The notes beneath the pieces were generated by a model. It searched no databases. It saw nothing but the letters and a program-made list of their open reading frames with translations, and was not told the DNA's origin. DNA of 30,566 bases from UPXZ01 sp964498765 (lineage in GTDB: Bacteria; Bacteroidota; Bacteroidia; Bacteroidales; Paludibacteraceae). Of the stretch, positions 14,487-23,596 are shown one piece after another. How positions within the stretch are numbered: position 1 is the stretch's first letter; every line of letters starts with the position of its first letter. The stretch lies in the NCBI GenBank assembly GCA_964498765.1, contig CAZCIU010000032.1, positions 1 through 30,566 of the forward strand, written 5' to 3'. Made by a program: the position numbers and the translations under genes.

Positions 14487-15637
14487 CTATTCGCTGTCAA
14501 ATAATTTTTAAGCGGATTAGCGTACATTTCCAGCATTTTTTGTCTTAAAAAATCTCGGTCTTTGTTTTCCAAATCCACTTTTCGAATTTGTTTGTCTAGA
14601 TATTCTTCAAATTTCGCTTTTTCTTCATCAGTGTAGCTTTCTGCAGCAGCATTTCCACCAAAAAGTTCGTTGTATGCGATGCGATTATTGGCAGTAATAT
14701 TGAAGTTTTTGTGAATGTGCTTGTCAATTAATTTTGCAACAAGCTCAATTTGCTCATTTCTGTTCGTGCTTTGCTGAGCTATCAAATCCAATTCGTCGTT
14801 AATGCAGCCGGCAATGTGATACACGACTTTCCCTTTGAAGCCCATTACGCCGGTTTGCATGTTGATAAGGTCGTCTTGTTGCGTTTTTTTATGCTCCGGA
14901 TTGTCTCTTTTTTGCTGAAATTCCTTCGCTTTCAAAAAATCGCATGGATCATATTCGTACGAAATACTCAATGGACAAATATTCAATTCTTTCAGATTTT
15001 CAATCAAATTATTGCTGCTTCCAGCCAGATTGAACATTTTCAGCAAACTTTCCTGCGTGCGATCATCCGAATCTTTCGCGCGTCCTTCTCGCTGTGCAAT
15101 CCAAATCGAATTCTTTTTTTCATGCAATGAGTGTCGCAAATAAGCGGAAAGTCGTTTTGAACTTTCCAGAATTTGCCGAGCTGAAAGTCCGCGCTGCACA
15201 ATGAAGCTTTTATTTACTCTTACAAGTTCCTCAATCCACGGAATAATCAGCAGATTATCGCCAATTGCAATTTCCACCGTGTCCATGTCTTTTTCCAATA
15301 ATTTTGCACATAAAAGCGCCGAATCCAGTACAATATCACGATGATTGGAAATGTAAAGGTAATTTTTCGCTTTATCTATATTTTCCACGCCGGTAAGCTT
15401 AATGCCGGTTGTCATATTTGCTTCCAGATATTGCAGAAACGGATAAATCATTTCGCGTTGAAGGTCGTCTGCGTTTTTGAAATTCAGCAATTTTTGTCGC
15501 AATTGCTCTTTTGGCATCAATGGGAAAAGCGTGCTTACAAGCTTCATAAACGGTTTTTCATCGACCAATCGCTGCATCGCAGCCGGAACTTCCTCTGGAT
15601 TATAAGGACGAATTTCATCAAAATTGTATGTTTCCAT
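14483..15637 (-). CDS. Glycerolipid acyltransferase (PlsC/PlsB-like, NHxxxxD)
   Basis: 384 residues. The acyltransferase motif I is NHRDIVLD (residues ~97-104, in YISNHRDIVLDSALL), motif II-like residues follow in VNKSFIVQRG, and motif III is REGRAKDS. This is the fold that moves an acyl chain from acyl-ACP or acyl-CoA to glycerol 3-phosphate or 1-acylglycerol 3-phosphate. At 384 residues it is longer than a typical PlsC (~245), with extra N- and C-terminal helical parts, a form common in Bacteroidetes. No membrane helix stands out, so it probably attaches peripherally. It lies 68 bases downstream of cdsA, which uses its phosphatidate product, supporting the role. Exact acyl position is not decided. 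Confidence 0.82.
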   Translation of the reverse strand: METYNFDEIRPYNPEEVPAAMQRLVDEKPFMKLVSTLFPLMPKEQLRQKLLNFKNADDLQREMIYPFLQYLEANMTTGIKLTGVENIDKAKNYLYISNHRDIVLDSALLCAKLLEKDMDTVEIAIGDNLLIIPWIEELVRVNKSFIVQRGLSARQILESSKRLSAYLRHSLHEKKNSIWIAQREGRAKDSDDRTQESLLKMFNLAGSSNNLIENLKELNICPLSISYEYDPCDFLKAKEFQQKRDNPEHKKTQQDDLINMQTGVMGFKGKVVYHIAGCINDELDLIAQQSTNRNEQIELVAKLIDKHIHKNFNITANNRIAYNELFGGNAAAESYTDEEKAKFEEYLDKQIRKVDLENKDRDFLRQKMLEMYANPLKNYLTANS

Positions 15638-15705
15638 AATGTTATTTTAAGCTTTTCGGGAAATATTCAGAAAAATCAACGTGAAAGGAAATGCACAATG
15701 CACTT

Positions 15706-16542
15706 TTAAGCATTTGAGCTAAGAATTATTTTTAAGAAAATCAGAACCACAGGTGCTGCCAGCAGCATACTATCAAATCGGTCTAAAATTCCGCCGTGTC
15801 CCGGAATGAGTTTTCCGGCATCTTTTACGTTTTCCGTGCGCTTCAGCAGCGATTCGCACAAATCACCCAAGGTGCCAAAAATCACTACTAATTCTGAGAA
15901 AACAAGCCATTGCCAAAGGCTGATATCTGGAATTATCAATGATAAAATATAGCCCGAAATCAATGCAAAAACCGCTCCTCCGAAAAATCCTTCCCAGGTT
16001 TTCTTAGGTGAAACTCGCTCGAACATTTTGTGTTTTCCGAAAGTCATTCCGGTTACATAAGCGCCTGTGTCATTCACCCAAAGCGTGATAAATAGTGCCA
16101 GAAGCAGCCAAGGTTGGTATCCTTCGATAAAAATAATGTAATTCAAAAGCGAAAATGGAAGTGCTACGTAAGCTTGTCCGAGAAAAAAATACGCCCAATT
16201 GTTGATGGGATTTTCTTTTTTTCTGAATAATTCGGCAATAAAAACACCCAAAACAAAAATGGCGTAAAAGGCAAAAATGAGATTTGAAGCTATTCCGTAT
16301 GCATGCAAAAAACTGCAGACAAATAATATTAGTCCAGCCAAAACGCCAACGTAGATATTTATTTCAATGGTTTGAGGTTTGTAGGTAAGTTTATAAAACT
16401 CATGCAAACCCAGAAAAGTAGCAACAAAAAAAGCCGCTCCGAATGCATAAGGATGCCAAAGTATGGATATGATGACAATGCCGATGAAAATGAGGCCGCT
16501 TAGTGTGCGTTGAATGAGATTTTTGAATGTACCAGTCGCCAT
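15706..16542 (-). CDS. cdsA: Phosphatidate cytidylyltransferase (CDP-diglyceride synthase)
   Basis: 278 residues, mostly hydrophobic with about eight membrane segments. The C-terminal CdsA signature is complete: ESLLKRTENVKDAGKLIPGH, then GGILDRFDSML. WVNDTGAYVTG and SPKKTWEGFFGG are the family's other blocks, including metal- and CTP-binding residues. The enzyme makes CDP-diacylglycerol from phosphatidate and CTP in the inner membrane, feeding synthesis of phosphatidylethanolamine and acidic phospholipids. It follows ftsH but is separated from it by a terminator hairpin and has its own -7-like element, so it can be expressed independently. The acyltransferase gene downstream supplies its substrate. 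Confidence 0.95.
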   Translation of the reverse strand: MATGTFKNLIQRTLSGLIFIGIVIISILWHPYAFGAAFFVATFLGLHEFYKLTYKPQTIEINIYVGVLAGLILFVCSFLHAYGIASNLIFAFYAIFVLGVFIAELFRKKENPINNWAYFFLGQAYVALPFSLLNYIIFIEGYQPWLLLALFITLWVNDTGAYVTGMTFGKHKMFERVSPKKTWEGFFGGAVFALISGYILSLIIPDISLWQWLVFSELVVIFGTLGDLCESLLKRTENVKDAGKLIPGHGGILDRFDSMLLAAPVVLIFLKIILSSNA

Positions 16543-16589
16543 TTTAAAGTGAAATGAAGTAGAATTAAAAAATCTTGTTTACTTAATTA

Positions 16590-16597
16590 CAAAGTTA
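16590..16597 (-). promoter_or_regulatory. Putative cdsA promoter, -7 element
   Basis: TAACTTTG on the minus strand fits TAnnTTTG, 48 bases before the cdsA ATG. No TTG at 17-23 bases upstream. Confidence 0.4.
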
Positions 16598-16670
16598 GAA
16601 AAAGATTTCTAAATCATCGCATAATGTCATTTTATTATTCTCTAAAACTCGATTTCACTTTGTTGGATTG

Positions 16671-16706
16671 AAAACAAAAACTGCCGAAAATTCATTTTCG
16701 GCAGTT
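16671..16706 (-). terminator. Terminator after ftsH
   Basis: On the minus strand AACTGCCGAAAAT, a two-base loop and ATTTTCGGCAGTT form a 13-pair stem, followed by TTTTTGTTTT. It begins 21 bases past the ftsH stop. Confidence 0.85.
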
Positions 16707-16726
16707 AAATTTATGATGTAGCAAAC

Positions 16727-18790
16727 TTAAAAGTTTACTTTGTTTTGATTTTCAGAACTTTCGTTTGATTCTGAATTTTCAGGAGTAGCTGTTTCTTCTG
16801 CTTCTTTTTCTTCAGATTCCTTGCTCTCTTCTTCAGTTTTGTTTTTGGCAATTTTCTCTTCATTTAGTCGCATAAGCTCGTCACTACGCGATTCCCAAGG
16901 ACGTTTTCCGAAAATTTTCTCCAAATCTTCTGCAAAAATAACTTCTTTTTCAAGTAGCAATTCAGCTAATTTATTATGACCTTCGGCATTTTCTATCAAG
17001 ATTTGTTTTGCTCGTTCGTATTGCTCAGCCACAATCTCTTTTGCTTCAGTATCAATTAGTTCAGCGGTAGTTTCGCTATATGGTTTAGTAAATCCATATT
17101 CGTTGCCGGATGAATCGTAATAACTTAAATTTGGCAATTTATCGCTCATTCCGAAATAAGCAACCATCGCGTAAGCGCGTTTCGTAACTCGTTCCAGGTC
17201 GTTAAGCGCACCGGTAGAAGTTTGATTTAAGAAAACTTCTTCTGCAGCACGTCCGCCCAAAGTAGAACACATTTCGTCCAACATGTGCTCTTTGATAGTC
17301 AGTTGGCGCTCTTCCGGCAAATACCAGGCAGCTCCAAGAGCCATTCCACGCGGTACAATCGTAACTTTTACCAGCGGATTTGCGTGTTCAAGTTTCCAAC
17401 TAATCGTAGCGTGACCAGCTTCGTGGTACGCAATGGATTTTTTCTCAGCCAGCGTAGTGATTTTGTTTTTCTTTTCCAAACCACCAATAATCCGGTCAAC
17501 CGAATCAAGGAAATCCTGCTTTCCAACGAATGATTTTCCATGTCTGGCAGCAATCAAAGCGGCTTCGTTACACACATTCGCAATGTCTGCGCCGGAAAAT
17601 CCGGGAGTTTGACGAGCCAAGAAATCAATATCTACCGTTTCGTCAATTTTAATCGGACGAAGGTGAACTTTGAAGATTTCTTTACGTTCGTGAACGTCCG
17701 GAAGATCTACATGAATTTGTCTGTCAAAACGTCCTGCACGAAGCAGTGCTTTGTCCAGAATATCTGCACGGTTGGTGGCTGCAAGGATGATTACACCGCT
17801 GTTTGACCCAAATCCGTCCATTTCTGTCAACAACTGATTAAGTGTGTTTTCACGTTCGTCGTTTCCGCCAAAATTGGCGTTTTTTCCCCGTGCACGTCCT
17901 ACAGCGTCAATTTCATCAATAAAGATGATGCTTGGTGCTTTTTCCTTAGCTTGGCGGAATAAATCGCGCACACGTGAAGCTCCAACTCCCACAAACATTT
18001 CCACAAAATCGGAACCCGACATAGAGAAAAATGGTACGTCAGCTTCGCCTGCTACAGCTTTGGCAAGCAAGGTTTTACCCGTTCCCGGAGGGCCAACAAG
18101 TAAGGCGCCTTTTGGAATTTTACCACCTAATTCGGTGTATTTAGAAGGGTTTTTCAGGAAAGCTACAATTTCTTCAATTTCTTGCTTTGCACCTTGAAGT
18201 CCGGCTACATCCTTGAAAGTCACTCTGTTTTTTCCATCGCCTTTGTCGAAAAGTTGCGCTTTGGATTTACCTACATTGAAAATTCCGCCGCTTCCGCCAC
18301 CGCCCATGCCCATCATTCGGCGATTGAGCATCCAGAAAATGAATACGAAGAACAAAATCGGCAGTACAAACATCACGAATACACTCATGTAATCGTTGTC
18401 TTGCATTACTTCCAACTCAATTCTCTTTCCGGTTTCGTCGTGAATTTTATCTATCGACCTAAGTACGGCATCGTCAGATGTCACTTTAGCGGTTACCAAA
18501 CGGTCTTTTGAATATGCAGCAGTATCTTTTCCGAAAACGTGCGTCATCGAATCTTTCAAAACCAATCCGGTCACATTTTTTTTGTTGGAATAAACTTCTA
18601 CTTTATCAATGTAACCTTTGGTCAGATAGCTTTCAAAAGTAGTCCAGGGAACTGTTTTTGTGGTTTTCGTATCCCTGAACAAATAGCCGCTGAAAAGGGC
18701 AAATATGATAAGGAAATAGAGCCAGTTCAAACTAAACTTTGGTTTGCCCGGCTTTTTGGAAGAGTTATTATTTAAATCTTTTTTTTCCAT
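16727..18790 (-). CDS. ftsH: ATP-dependent zinc metalloprotease FtsH
   Basis: 687 residues. Two membrane helices flank a periplasmic domain (residues ~22-38 and ~135-155). The AAA+ module has Walker A GPPGTGKT (233-240), Walker B IIFIDEIDAVGR, and the second region of homology ATNRADILDKALLRAGRFDR. The zinc protease site is HEAGH at about residue 455. The C-terminus is a low-complexity acidic tail rich in Glu and Ser, common in Bacteroidetes homologues. FtsH degrades misfolded membrane proteins and short-lived regulators. It follows rsfS as in other Bacteroidales. A perfect 9-bp inverted repeat lies in its leader, and a terminator follows its stop. Confidence 0.97.
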   Translation of the reverse strand: MEKKDLNNNSSKKPGKPKFSLNWLYFLIIFALFSGYLFRDTKTTKTVPWTTFESYLTKGYIDKVEVYSNKKNVTGLVLKDSMTHVFGKDTAAYSKDRLVTAKVTSDDAVLRSIDKIHDETGKRIELEVMQDNDYMSVFVMFVLPILFFVFIFWMLNRRMMGMGGGGSGGIFNVGKSKAQLFDKGDGKNRVTFKDVAGLQGAKQEIEEIVAFLKNPSKYTELGGKIPKGALLVGPPGTGKTLLAKAVAGEADVPFFSMSGSDFVEMFVGVGASRVRDLFRQAKEKAPSIIFIDEIDAVGRARGKNANFGGNDERENTLNQLLTEMDGFGSNSGVIILAATNRADILDKALLRAGRFDRQIHVDLPDVHERKEIFKVHLRPIKIDETVDIDFLARQTPGFSGADIANVCNEAALIAARHGKSFVGKQDFLDSVDRIIGGLEKKNKITTLAEKKSIAYHEAGHATISWKLEHANPLVKVTIVPRGMALGAAWYLPEERQLTIKEHMLDEMCSTLGGRAAEEVFLNQTSTGALNDLERVTKRAYAMVAYFGMSDKLPNLSYYDSSGNEYGFTKPYSETTAELIDTEAKEIVAEQYERAKQILIENAEGHNKLAELLLEKEVIFAEDLEKIFGKRPWESRSDELMRLNEEKIAKNKTEEESKESEEKEAEETATPENSESNESSENQNKVNF

Positions 18791-18837
18791 GAATTATTTA
18801 GAAATATGTCTAATACCTATTTATTATAAAAAATAAT

Positions 18838-18862
18838 CGTTACACACGTTGATTGTGTAACG
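18838..18862. promoter_or_regulatory. Perfect inverted repeat upstream of ftsH
   Basis: CGTTACACA (18838-18846) and TGTGTAACG (18854-18862) are exact inverse complements with a seven-base spacer, 48 bases before the ftsH start. On the minus strand a T-rich stretch follows the hairpin after a few bases, so it may be a weak terminator or attenuator between rsfS and ftsH, or an operator. Confidence 0.5.
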
Positions 18863-18955
18863 TAACTGCACTAATTTAACACTTGAGTTACTGGATTTGT
18901 TTTTCGCATTCAGCCAATTATGCAGATTAATTATTTTTGGCAAAGGAATTTGAGT

Positions 18956-19315
18956 TTAATCCAAATCAGGAATAAAATTCAAATCAGCATCTTGCCACAA
19001 GTGTTCCAAATCATAGAATTCACGATAAGGACGCTGAAAAACGTGCACAATTATTTGTCCGTAATCCATCGCAATCCACTGACTATTCTCAAACCCATCC
19101 GTTGCGTATGGTTTTACGCGCAATTTTTCATTTACCCAATCTTTCACGGAAAATGCAATTGAATTTACATGCACATTTGAGTCGCCTTCGCAAATCACAA
19201 AATAGCTGCAAGGCGCATCGTGGAGTTTGTTTAAGTCAACTACAACGATGCTTTTTCCTTTCTTTTCCTGAATTCCTTCAACAATATTTTCTACAATTTC
19301 TTTGTTTTCTACCAT
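18956..19315 (-). CDS. rsfS: Ribosomal silencing factor RsfS
   Basis: 119 residues, the usual length of the RsfS/YbeB/iojap family. Family marks are KGKSIVVVDLNKL near residue 20, then YFVICEGDSNVHVNSIA, WIAMDYGQIIVHVFQ and YDLEHLW toward the end. RsfS binds ribosomal protein uL14 on the 50S subunit and blocks joining to 30S when nutrients are short. The position directly before ftsH is the familiar Bacteroidales order. The gap to ftsH (165 bases) carries an inverted repeat; the upstream gene ends 33 bases before its start. Confidence 0.95.
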   Translation of the reverse strand: MVENKEIVENIVEGIQEKKGKSIVVVDLNKLHDAPCSYFVICEGDSNVHVNSIAFSVKDWVNEKLRVKPYATDGFENSQWIAMDYGQIIVHVFQRPYREFYDLEHLWQDADLNFIPDLD

Positions 19316-19348
19316 TCTGTAAAGTCTATATTTTTCTTTTCTGATTTT

Positions 19349-20101
19349 CTAAAAAATAAATGCAGCACTCAAGCCTGTGCTGAACATTTTCGTATTTCCT
19401 TCGGTGACGAATTCACCTAAATTATTATTCTCAATTATCGTACCCGAAATTTTCTGAATTTTACCAAAAATGCCAATATTAAACGCGCTTTTCTGGGTTA
19501 TTTGAAAATTAACACCTCCCGAAAGCTTGAAATACGCGCCTCCACCGTAGTTTTCATTCATTTTAAAAGCGTAGCCTAAATTCGAAGCAACGAATGGAGC
19601 TATTTTATTCTCTGACAAAGTTTTATGAATTTGCAAAAAAACAGGTAAAAATGACATGCTTTGACTTTTATCTTTTGTCAAAATCGTCTCATATCCAACC
19701 CCCAAACCTAAGAAAACATTACTCTTGAATGCGTTTTTTGAACCGAAAGCCAATGAAAGTGCCATTGTTGGTGAAGCAGGAATTTCGGTTGATGAAGCTT
19801 TAGTGATTCCTCCATTTAATTCTGCAATTCCGGCAAAATTTCCTTGGTTATGATTTGGTTTTGTATCGTTTTTTTGAGAAATAACTTCCTTTTCAAGGCT
19901 TGAAATTTCTGAAAGTTGAAACTGAAATCGCTTCCCATCTTCCGTTATTAGAATTAAAATCTCATCCGATACGCTGACAATTTCACCGTGAATTTTTTCG
20001 CCATTTTTTAGAATGACGACGTCCCGCATATTGCTTTCCTGCGCAAGTAGTGAACCAGCGGAAATCAACAAAAGAAAGAGTATTCGGATGAATTTGTTCA
20101 T
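19349..20101 (-). CDS. Exported protein with N-terminal small beta domain and predicted outer-membrane barrel
   Basis: 250 residues; I do not recognise a named family. A signal peptide is clear (MNKFIRILFLLLISAGSLLAQ, cleavage probably after AQ). Residues ~25-72 (DVVILKNGEKIHGEIVSVSD) have the alternating pattern of a small SH3/LSm-like beta domain that occurs at the start of several Bacteroidetes surface proteins. After a polar linker, residues ~85-250 alternate hydrophobic and polar residues with glycine- and aromatic-rich strands (GLGVGYETIL, GYAFKM, GGGAYFKLSGGVNFQI) and end in Phe, as outer-membrane beta barrels do. It starts 12 bases after argD and precedes rsfS by 33 bases, so it is likely in that operon, though no functional link is evident. 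Confidence 0.65.
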   Translation of the reverse strand: MNKFIRILFLLLISAGSLLAQESNMRDVVILKNGEKIHGEIVSVSDEILILITEDGKRFQFQLSEISSLEKEVISQKNDTKPNHNQGNFAGIAELNGGITKASSTEIPASPTMALSLAFGSKNAFKSNVFLGLGVGYETILTKDKSQSMSFLPVFLQIHKTLSENKIAPFVASNLGYAFKMNENYGGGAYFKLSGGVNFQITQKSAFNIGIFGKIQKISGTIIENNNLGEFVTEGNTKMFSTGLSAAFIF

Positions 20102-20113
20102 TAGATTGAATTA

Positions 20114-21235
20114 TTATAGCACGCTTACAAAACGACTTATAAACAAATCGGCATCTGCTTTGGTCAAAGTCAGTGGTGGAAGCAGGCGGATTACATTGGT
20201 ACCGCTGGCTCCGGTAAATACTTTTTGCTCAAAAAGCAGTTTCCGACGCAAATCTTTCACCGGATAATCCATTTCAATGCCAATCATCAGCCCACGTCCG
20301 CGAACTTCTTTTATTCCGGGAATAGCTTTCAGTTTTTCCATTAAATTGACGCCGATTTCTGCTGCATTTTCTACCAGATTTTCATCTTTCATTACATCCA
20401 GTACGGCAATTCCGGCTGCACACGCCAAGTGATTTCCACCAAAAGTAGTTCCCAGCATACCGTGCACGGCTTCGAACATCGGGCTTATCAGTACACCGCC
20501 AATAGGGAAACCATTTCCCATACCTTTGGCTGTGGTGATTATGTCCGGACGAATGCCGGCGTATTGATGCGCAAAGAATTTTCCGCTCCGTCCGTAGCCG
20601 GATTGTATTTCATCCAATATCAGCACAGTACCTGTTTCGGTGCAAAGTTCTCGCAGTTTTATTAGAAAATCTGTTTCGGCAATCTGAATTCCGCCCACGC
20701 CTTGAATTCCTTCGATAATCACAGCGCAAAAGTCCCTTTTTTCCAAAGATTTTTTGGCAGCTTCAATGTCGTTAAACGGAATAAACTCTACATCCAGATT
20801 GTCATTTACAGGTGCTACGATTTTCGGGTTGTCGGTAACTTTTACCGCAGCCGAAGTGCGTCCGTGAAAGGCCTTGCTGAATGCAAGCACTTTTTTACGT
20901 TCGGTATGAAATGACGCTAATTTCAATGCGTTTTCATTGGCTTCGGCACCGGAATTAATCAGAAAAAGCGAATAATCTTCGCAGCCGGAAAGTTTTCCCA
21001 ATTTTTCAGCCAATTCTGATTGCAGTGGATTTTGTACCGAATTGGAATAAAAAACCAGCTTCTGCATCTGTTCGTTCATCATTTTCAAGTAATGCGGATG
21101 CGTGTGCCCGATGGAAATTACAGCGTGTCCGCCGTACAAATCCAGATATTCTGTGCCTTTTTCATCGTACGTGCGGCATCCTTCACCGCGAGTGATTTCA
21201 ATATCGAAAAGTGGATAAACGTCAAATGGTTTCAT
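20114..21235 (-). CDS. argD: Acetylornithine aminotransferase-type class III aminotransferase
   Basis: 373 residues from ATG 21235 (MKPFDVYPLFDIEI). The frame is open upstream for 53 more codons, but that stretch covers the promoter and the htpG terminator. Class III PLP-aminotransferase marks: INSGAEANENALKLA, FHGRTSAAVKVT, LILDEIQSGYGRSGKFF, the lysine that binds PLP in TTAKGMGNGFPIGG, and TFGGNHLACAAG. This best fits ArgD, which makes N-acetylornithine from N-acetylglutamate semialdehyde and glutamate, and may also serve lysine synthesis. No other arg genes are in the window, so related omega-aminotransferases remain possible. A small exported protein gene follows after 12 bases. Confidence 0.85.
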   Translation of the reverse strand: MKPFDVYPLFDIEITRGEGCRTYDEKGTEYLDLYGGHAVISIGHTHPHYLKMMNEQMQKLVFYSNSVQNPLQSELAEKLGKLSGCEDYSLFLINSGAEANENALKLASFHTERKKVLAFSKAFHGRTSAAVKVTDNPKIVAPVNDNLDVEFIPFNDIEAAKKSLEKRDFCAVIIEGIQGVGGIQIAETDFLIKLRELCTETGTVLILDEIQSGYGRSGKFFAHQYAGIRPDIITTAKGMGNGFPIGGVLISPMFEAVHGMLGTTFGGNHLACAAGIAVLDVMKDENLVENAAEIGVNLMEKLKAIPGIKEVRGRGLMIGIEMDYPVKDLRRKLLFEQKVFTGASGTNVIRLLPPLTLTKADADLFISRFVSVL

Positions 21236-21317
21236 TTCAGTAAATGGGATTATTGTAAACGAGCTGTATCTCAAAGGAAAAACAGGATGCAAAAGTAGTG
21301 AAAAAATAGCCCTTTTG

Positions 21318-21347
21318 CAAATGTAAAAAGTAGCAGCTATTTTCAAA
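21318..21347 (-). promoter_or_regulatory. Putative argD promoter overlapping the htpG terminator
   Basis: On the minus strand TTTG (21347-21344), 18 bases, then TACATTTG (21325-21318), 83 bases before the argD ATG at 21235. The upstream box lies inside the htpG terminator hairpin. Confidence 0.5.
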
Positions 21348-21361
21348 ATAACTGCTACTTT
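21325..21361 (-). terminator. Terminator after htpG
   Basis: AAAGTAGCAG (21327-21336) pairs with CTGCTACTTT (21352-21361), and an inner TATTTT/AAAATA stem extends it past one mismatch; on the minus strand the T-run follows. It begins 37 bases past the htpG stop. Confidence 0.8.
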
Positions 21362-21397
21362 AACTTCATGCTTCGTGCTTCGATCTTCGAACAAATT

Positions 21398-23461
21398 CTA
21401 CATCAATTCCACACTTCTTTTTACAAATCTTGCCAAAGGTTCGCCTTTCAGCATATTGTTGGCAAGTAGTGCCAGGTCAATCAGTTGGCTTACTTGCTTG
21501 TTGTTGTCTGCGTAAGATTTGTAAACGGCTTTTTCCTTTTCGCTGATTTCGTCCAATTTCTTGGCCAGCTCGTTCAGTTCGTCTTTTTCCGCTGTTGGAA
21601 TTTCCTCGTCTTTTTTATCTTTATGCAGTGCGTTTAATGCCTCCTTTTTGCTATTCAGCTCATTGTACTGTGCTTTCAAAGGCGTGATTTCTGCCTGGGT
21701 AGCTTCCGCTTCTTCTGTTAGAATTTTCTCAATGAGCGGATGAGCCGTATTTACCACAAGATTGTAGCTGTCAGGCATTTCGCCGTAGAAACTCATCATG
21801 CCGCCGCCACCTTGCATAGCCGACATATCTTTCATTCGACGCATAAATTCGTTTTGCGTAATGAACACCGGATTGGCATCGGCAGAAAGTTGTTCCAGCG
21901 TTACCACAAAATTCGTTTTGTCCATTTCAGGCAGCTGCGAACTGAAAATATTCGTGATGGCAGTGCGTTGCACATCCGTTAGATTTACTTGCTGCGCATT
22001 TTCTTTCTCTATCAGTTTGTCCACCACATCACCGTCCACGCGCACAAAGCGGGTTTTCTCAAACTTCTGTTCCAACTGGCTGACAACGTGCACGTCAAGC
22101 TGTCCGTCCATCAGCAGCACATCATACCCTTTAGCTTTTGCAGCCTCGATGTAAGTGTACTGAGCATCCGTATCGTTAGCGTACAAGTAAATTAAATCAC
22201 CGTTTTTGTCGGTCTGATTGCCTTTTACCAGTTCTTTATATTCTTCAAAAGTGAAGTATTTTCCATCCACATTTTTCAGTAACGCGAATTTTTCAGCACG
22301 CTCGTAAAACTTCTCATCGCTGAGCATTCCGTACTGGATAAAGAGTTTTACATCGTCCCATTTTTCTTCAAACTGCTTGCGGTCTGCTTTGAAAATGTCG
22401 TTTAGCCGGTCAGCTACTTTTTTGGTAATGTGACCTGAAATTTTCTTCACATTTCCGTCTGCCTGCAAGTAACTTCTGGATACGTTCAACGGAATATCCG
22501 GCGAGTCAATTACACCGTGCAGCAATGTAAGGTATTCCGGCACAATGTTTTCCACGTGGTCGGTTACGTAAACCTGATTGCTGTAAAGCTGGATTTTATT
22601 TCGTTGAATGTCAATGTTGTTTTTTATTTTCGGGAAATAAAGAATTCCGGTCAAATTAAACGGATAGTCCACGTTCAGGTGAATGTGAAATAGCGGCTCG
22701 TCCATTTGCATCGGGTAGAGTTCGCGGTAAAATTTGCTGTAATCTTCTTCTGACAAATCGGCAGGTTTTCTTACCCACGCCGGATTGGTGTCATTTATAA
22801 TATTGTCTTCAGCCGTTTCTTCGTATTTTCCGTCTTTCCACTCTTTTTTCTTACCAAAAGCAATTGGCACCGGCAGGAATTTACAGTATTTTTTCAGTAA
22901 TTCTTCAATGCGGCTTTCTTCCAAAAATTCTTGGTTTTCATCGTCGATGTGAAGCACAATGTCTGTGCCCCGCTCGGCTTTGATGGTGTCTTCCAGCGTG
23001 TATTCAGGGTCGCCTTTACAAGACCAATGTTGCGCCACAGAGCCTTCTTTGTACGATTGAGTGAAGATTTCCACTTTTTTTGAAACCATAAATGCCGAGT
23101 AAAAACCCAGTCCGAAATGCCCAATGATTGCTTGTGCGTCGTTTTGGTATTTCTCTACAAATTCTTCAGCACTCGAAAACGCGATTTGATTGATGTATTT
23201 GTCAATCTCTTCGGCAGTCATTCCGATGCCGCGATCGCTGATTGTCAACGTTTTTTTCTTCGGGTCAATGCTCACGCGTACGGTCAAGTCGCCCAATTCG
23301 CCTTTGTATTCGCCTACGGAAGCCAACGTTTTCAGTTTTTGCGTAGCATCTACAGCGTTTGAAACTAATTCACGAAGAAAAATCTCGTGATCACTGTATA
23401 AAAATTTCTTGATTACGGGGAAAATATTGTCGCTCGTTACCCCAATGTTTCCTTTTGCCAT
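21398..23461 (-). CDS. htpG: Chaperone HtpG (Hsp90)
   Basis: 687 residues, full Hsp90 length. The GHKL ATPase domain shows FLRELVSNAVDATQKL, the ATP-contacting DRGIGMTAEE and GHFGLGFYSAFMVS, and GTDIVLHI. The middle domain has the catalytic-loop area RSYLQADGNVKKI, and the C-terminal dimerisation domain ends at VELM. A coiled, Lys/Glu-rich insertion near residues 600-640 (LNSKKEALNALHKDKKDEE) is normal in Bacteroidetes. HtpG helps proteins fold under heat and oxidative stress. A consensus sigma-54 promoter lies 136 bases before its start, and a terminator follows its stop, so it is monocistronic. Confidence 0.96.
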   Translation of the reverse strand: MAKGNIGVTSDNIFPVIKKFLYSDHEIFLRELVSNAVDATQKLKTLASVGEYKGELGDLTVRVSIDPKKKTLTISDRGIGMTAEEIDKYINQIAFSSAEEFVEKYQNDAQAIIGHFGLGFYSAFMVSKKVEIFTQSYKEGSVAQHWSCKGDPEYTLEDTIKAERGTDIVLHIDDENQEFLEESRIEELLKKYCKFLPVPIAFGKKKEWKDGKYEETAEDNIINDTNPAWVRKPADLSEEDYSKFYRELYPMQMDEPLFHIHLNVDYPFNLTGILYFPKIKNNIDIQRNKIQLYSNQVYVTDHVENIVPEYLTLLHGVIDSPDIPLNVSRSYLQADGNVKKISGHITKKVADRLNDIFKADRKQFEEKWDDVKLFIQYGMLSDEKFYERAEKFALLKNVDGKYFTFEEYKELVKGNQTDKNGDLIYLYANDTDAQYTYIEAAKAKGYDVLLMDGQLDVHVVSQLEQKFEKTRFVRVDGDVVDKLIEKENAQQVNLTDVQRTAITNIFSSQLPEMDKTNFVVTLEQLSADANPVFITQNEFMRRMKDMSAMQGGGGMMSFYGEMPDSYNLVVNTAHPLIEKILTEEAEATQAEITPLKAQYNELNSKKEALNALHKDKKDEEIPTAEKDELNELAKKLDEISEKEKAVYKSYADNNKQVSQLIDLALLANNMLKGEPLARFVKRSVELM

Positions 23462-23596
23462 AATTTGAATCTCCCTAAATCTCTGTCATTCGACACAAGA
23501 TTTTCGGTGTGCTAATTATTATTTATATGATTATTTTATTCGTTTTCTGTGATTTTCACCGGGAAAATTCCCAACTGTGAGAACAAGCAGGCAATT

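Noticed and set aside
21236..21394. 53-codon N-terminal extension of argD
   Set aside because: It covers the htpG terminator and a promoter-like element, and the family begins near MKPFDVYPLF at 21235.
23561..23572. GGGAAAATTCCC as a perfect palindromic operator
   Set aside because: The centre is not symmetric (only GGGAA/TTCCC pair), and it is short enough to be chance.
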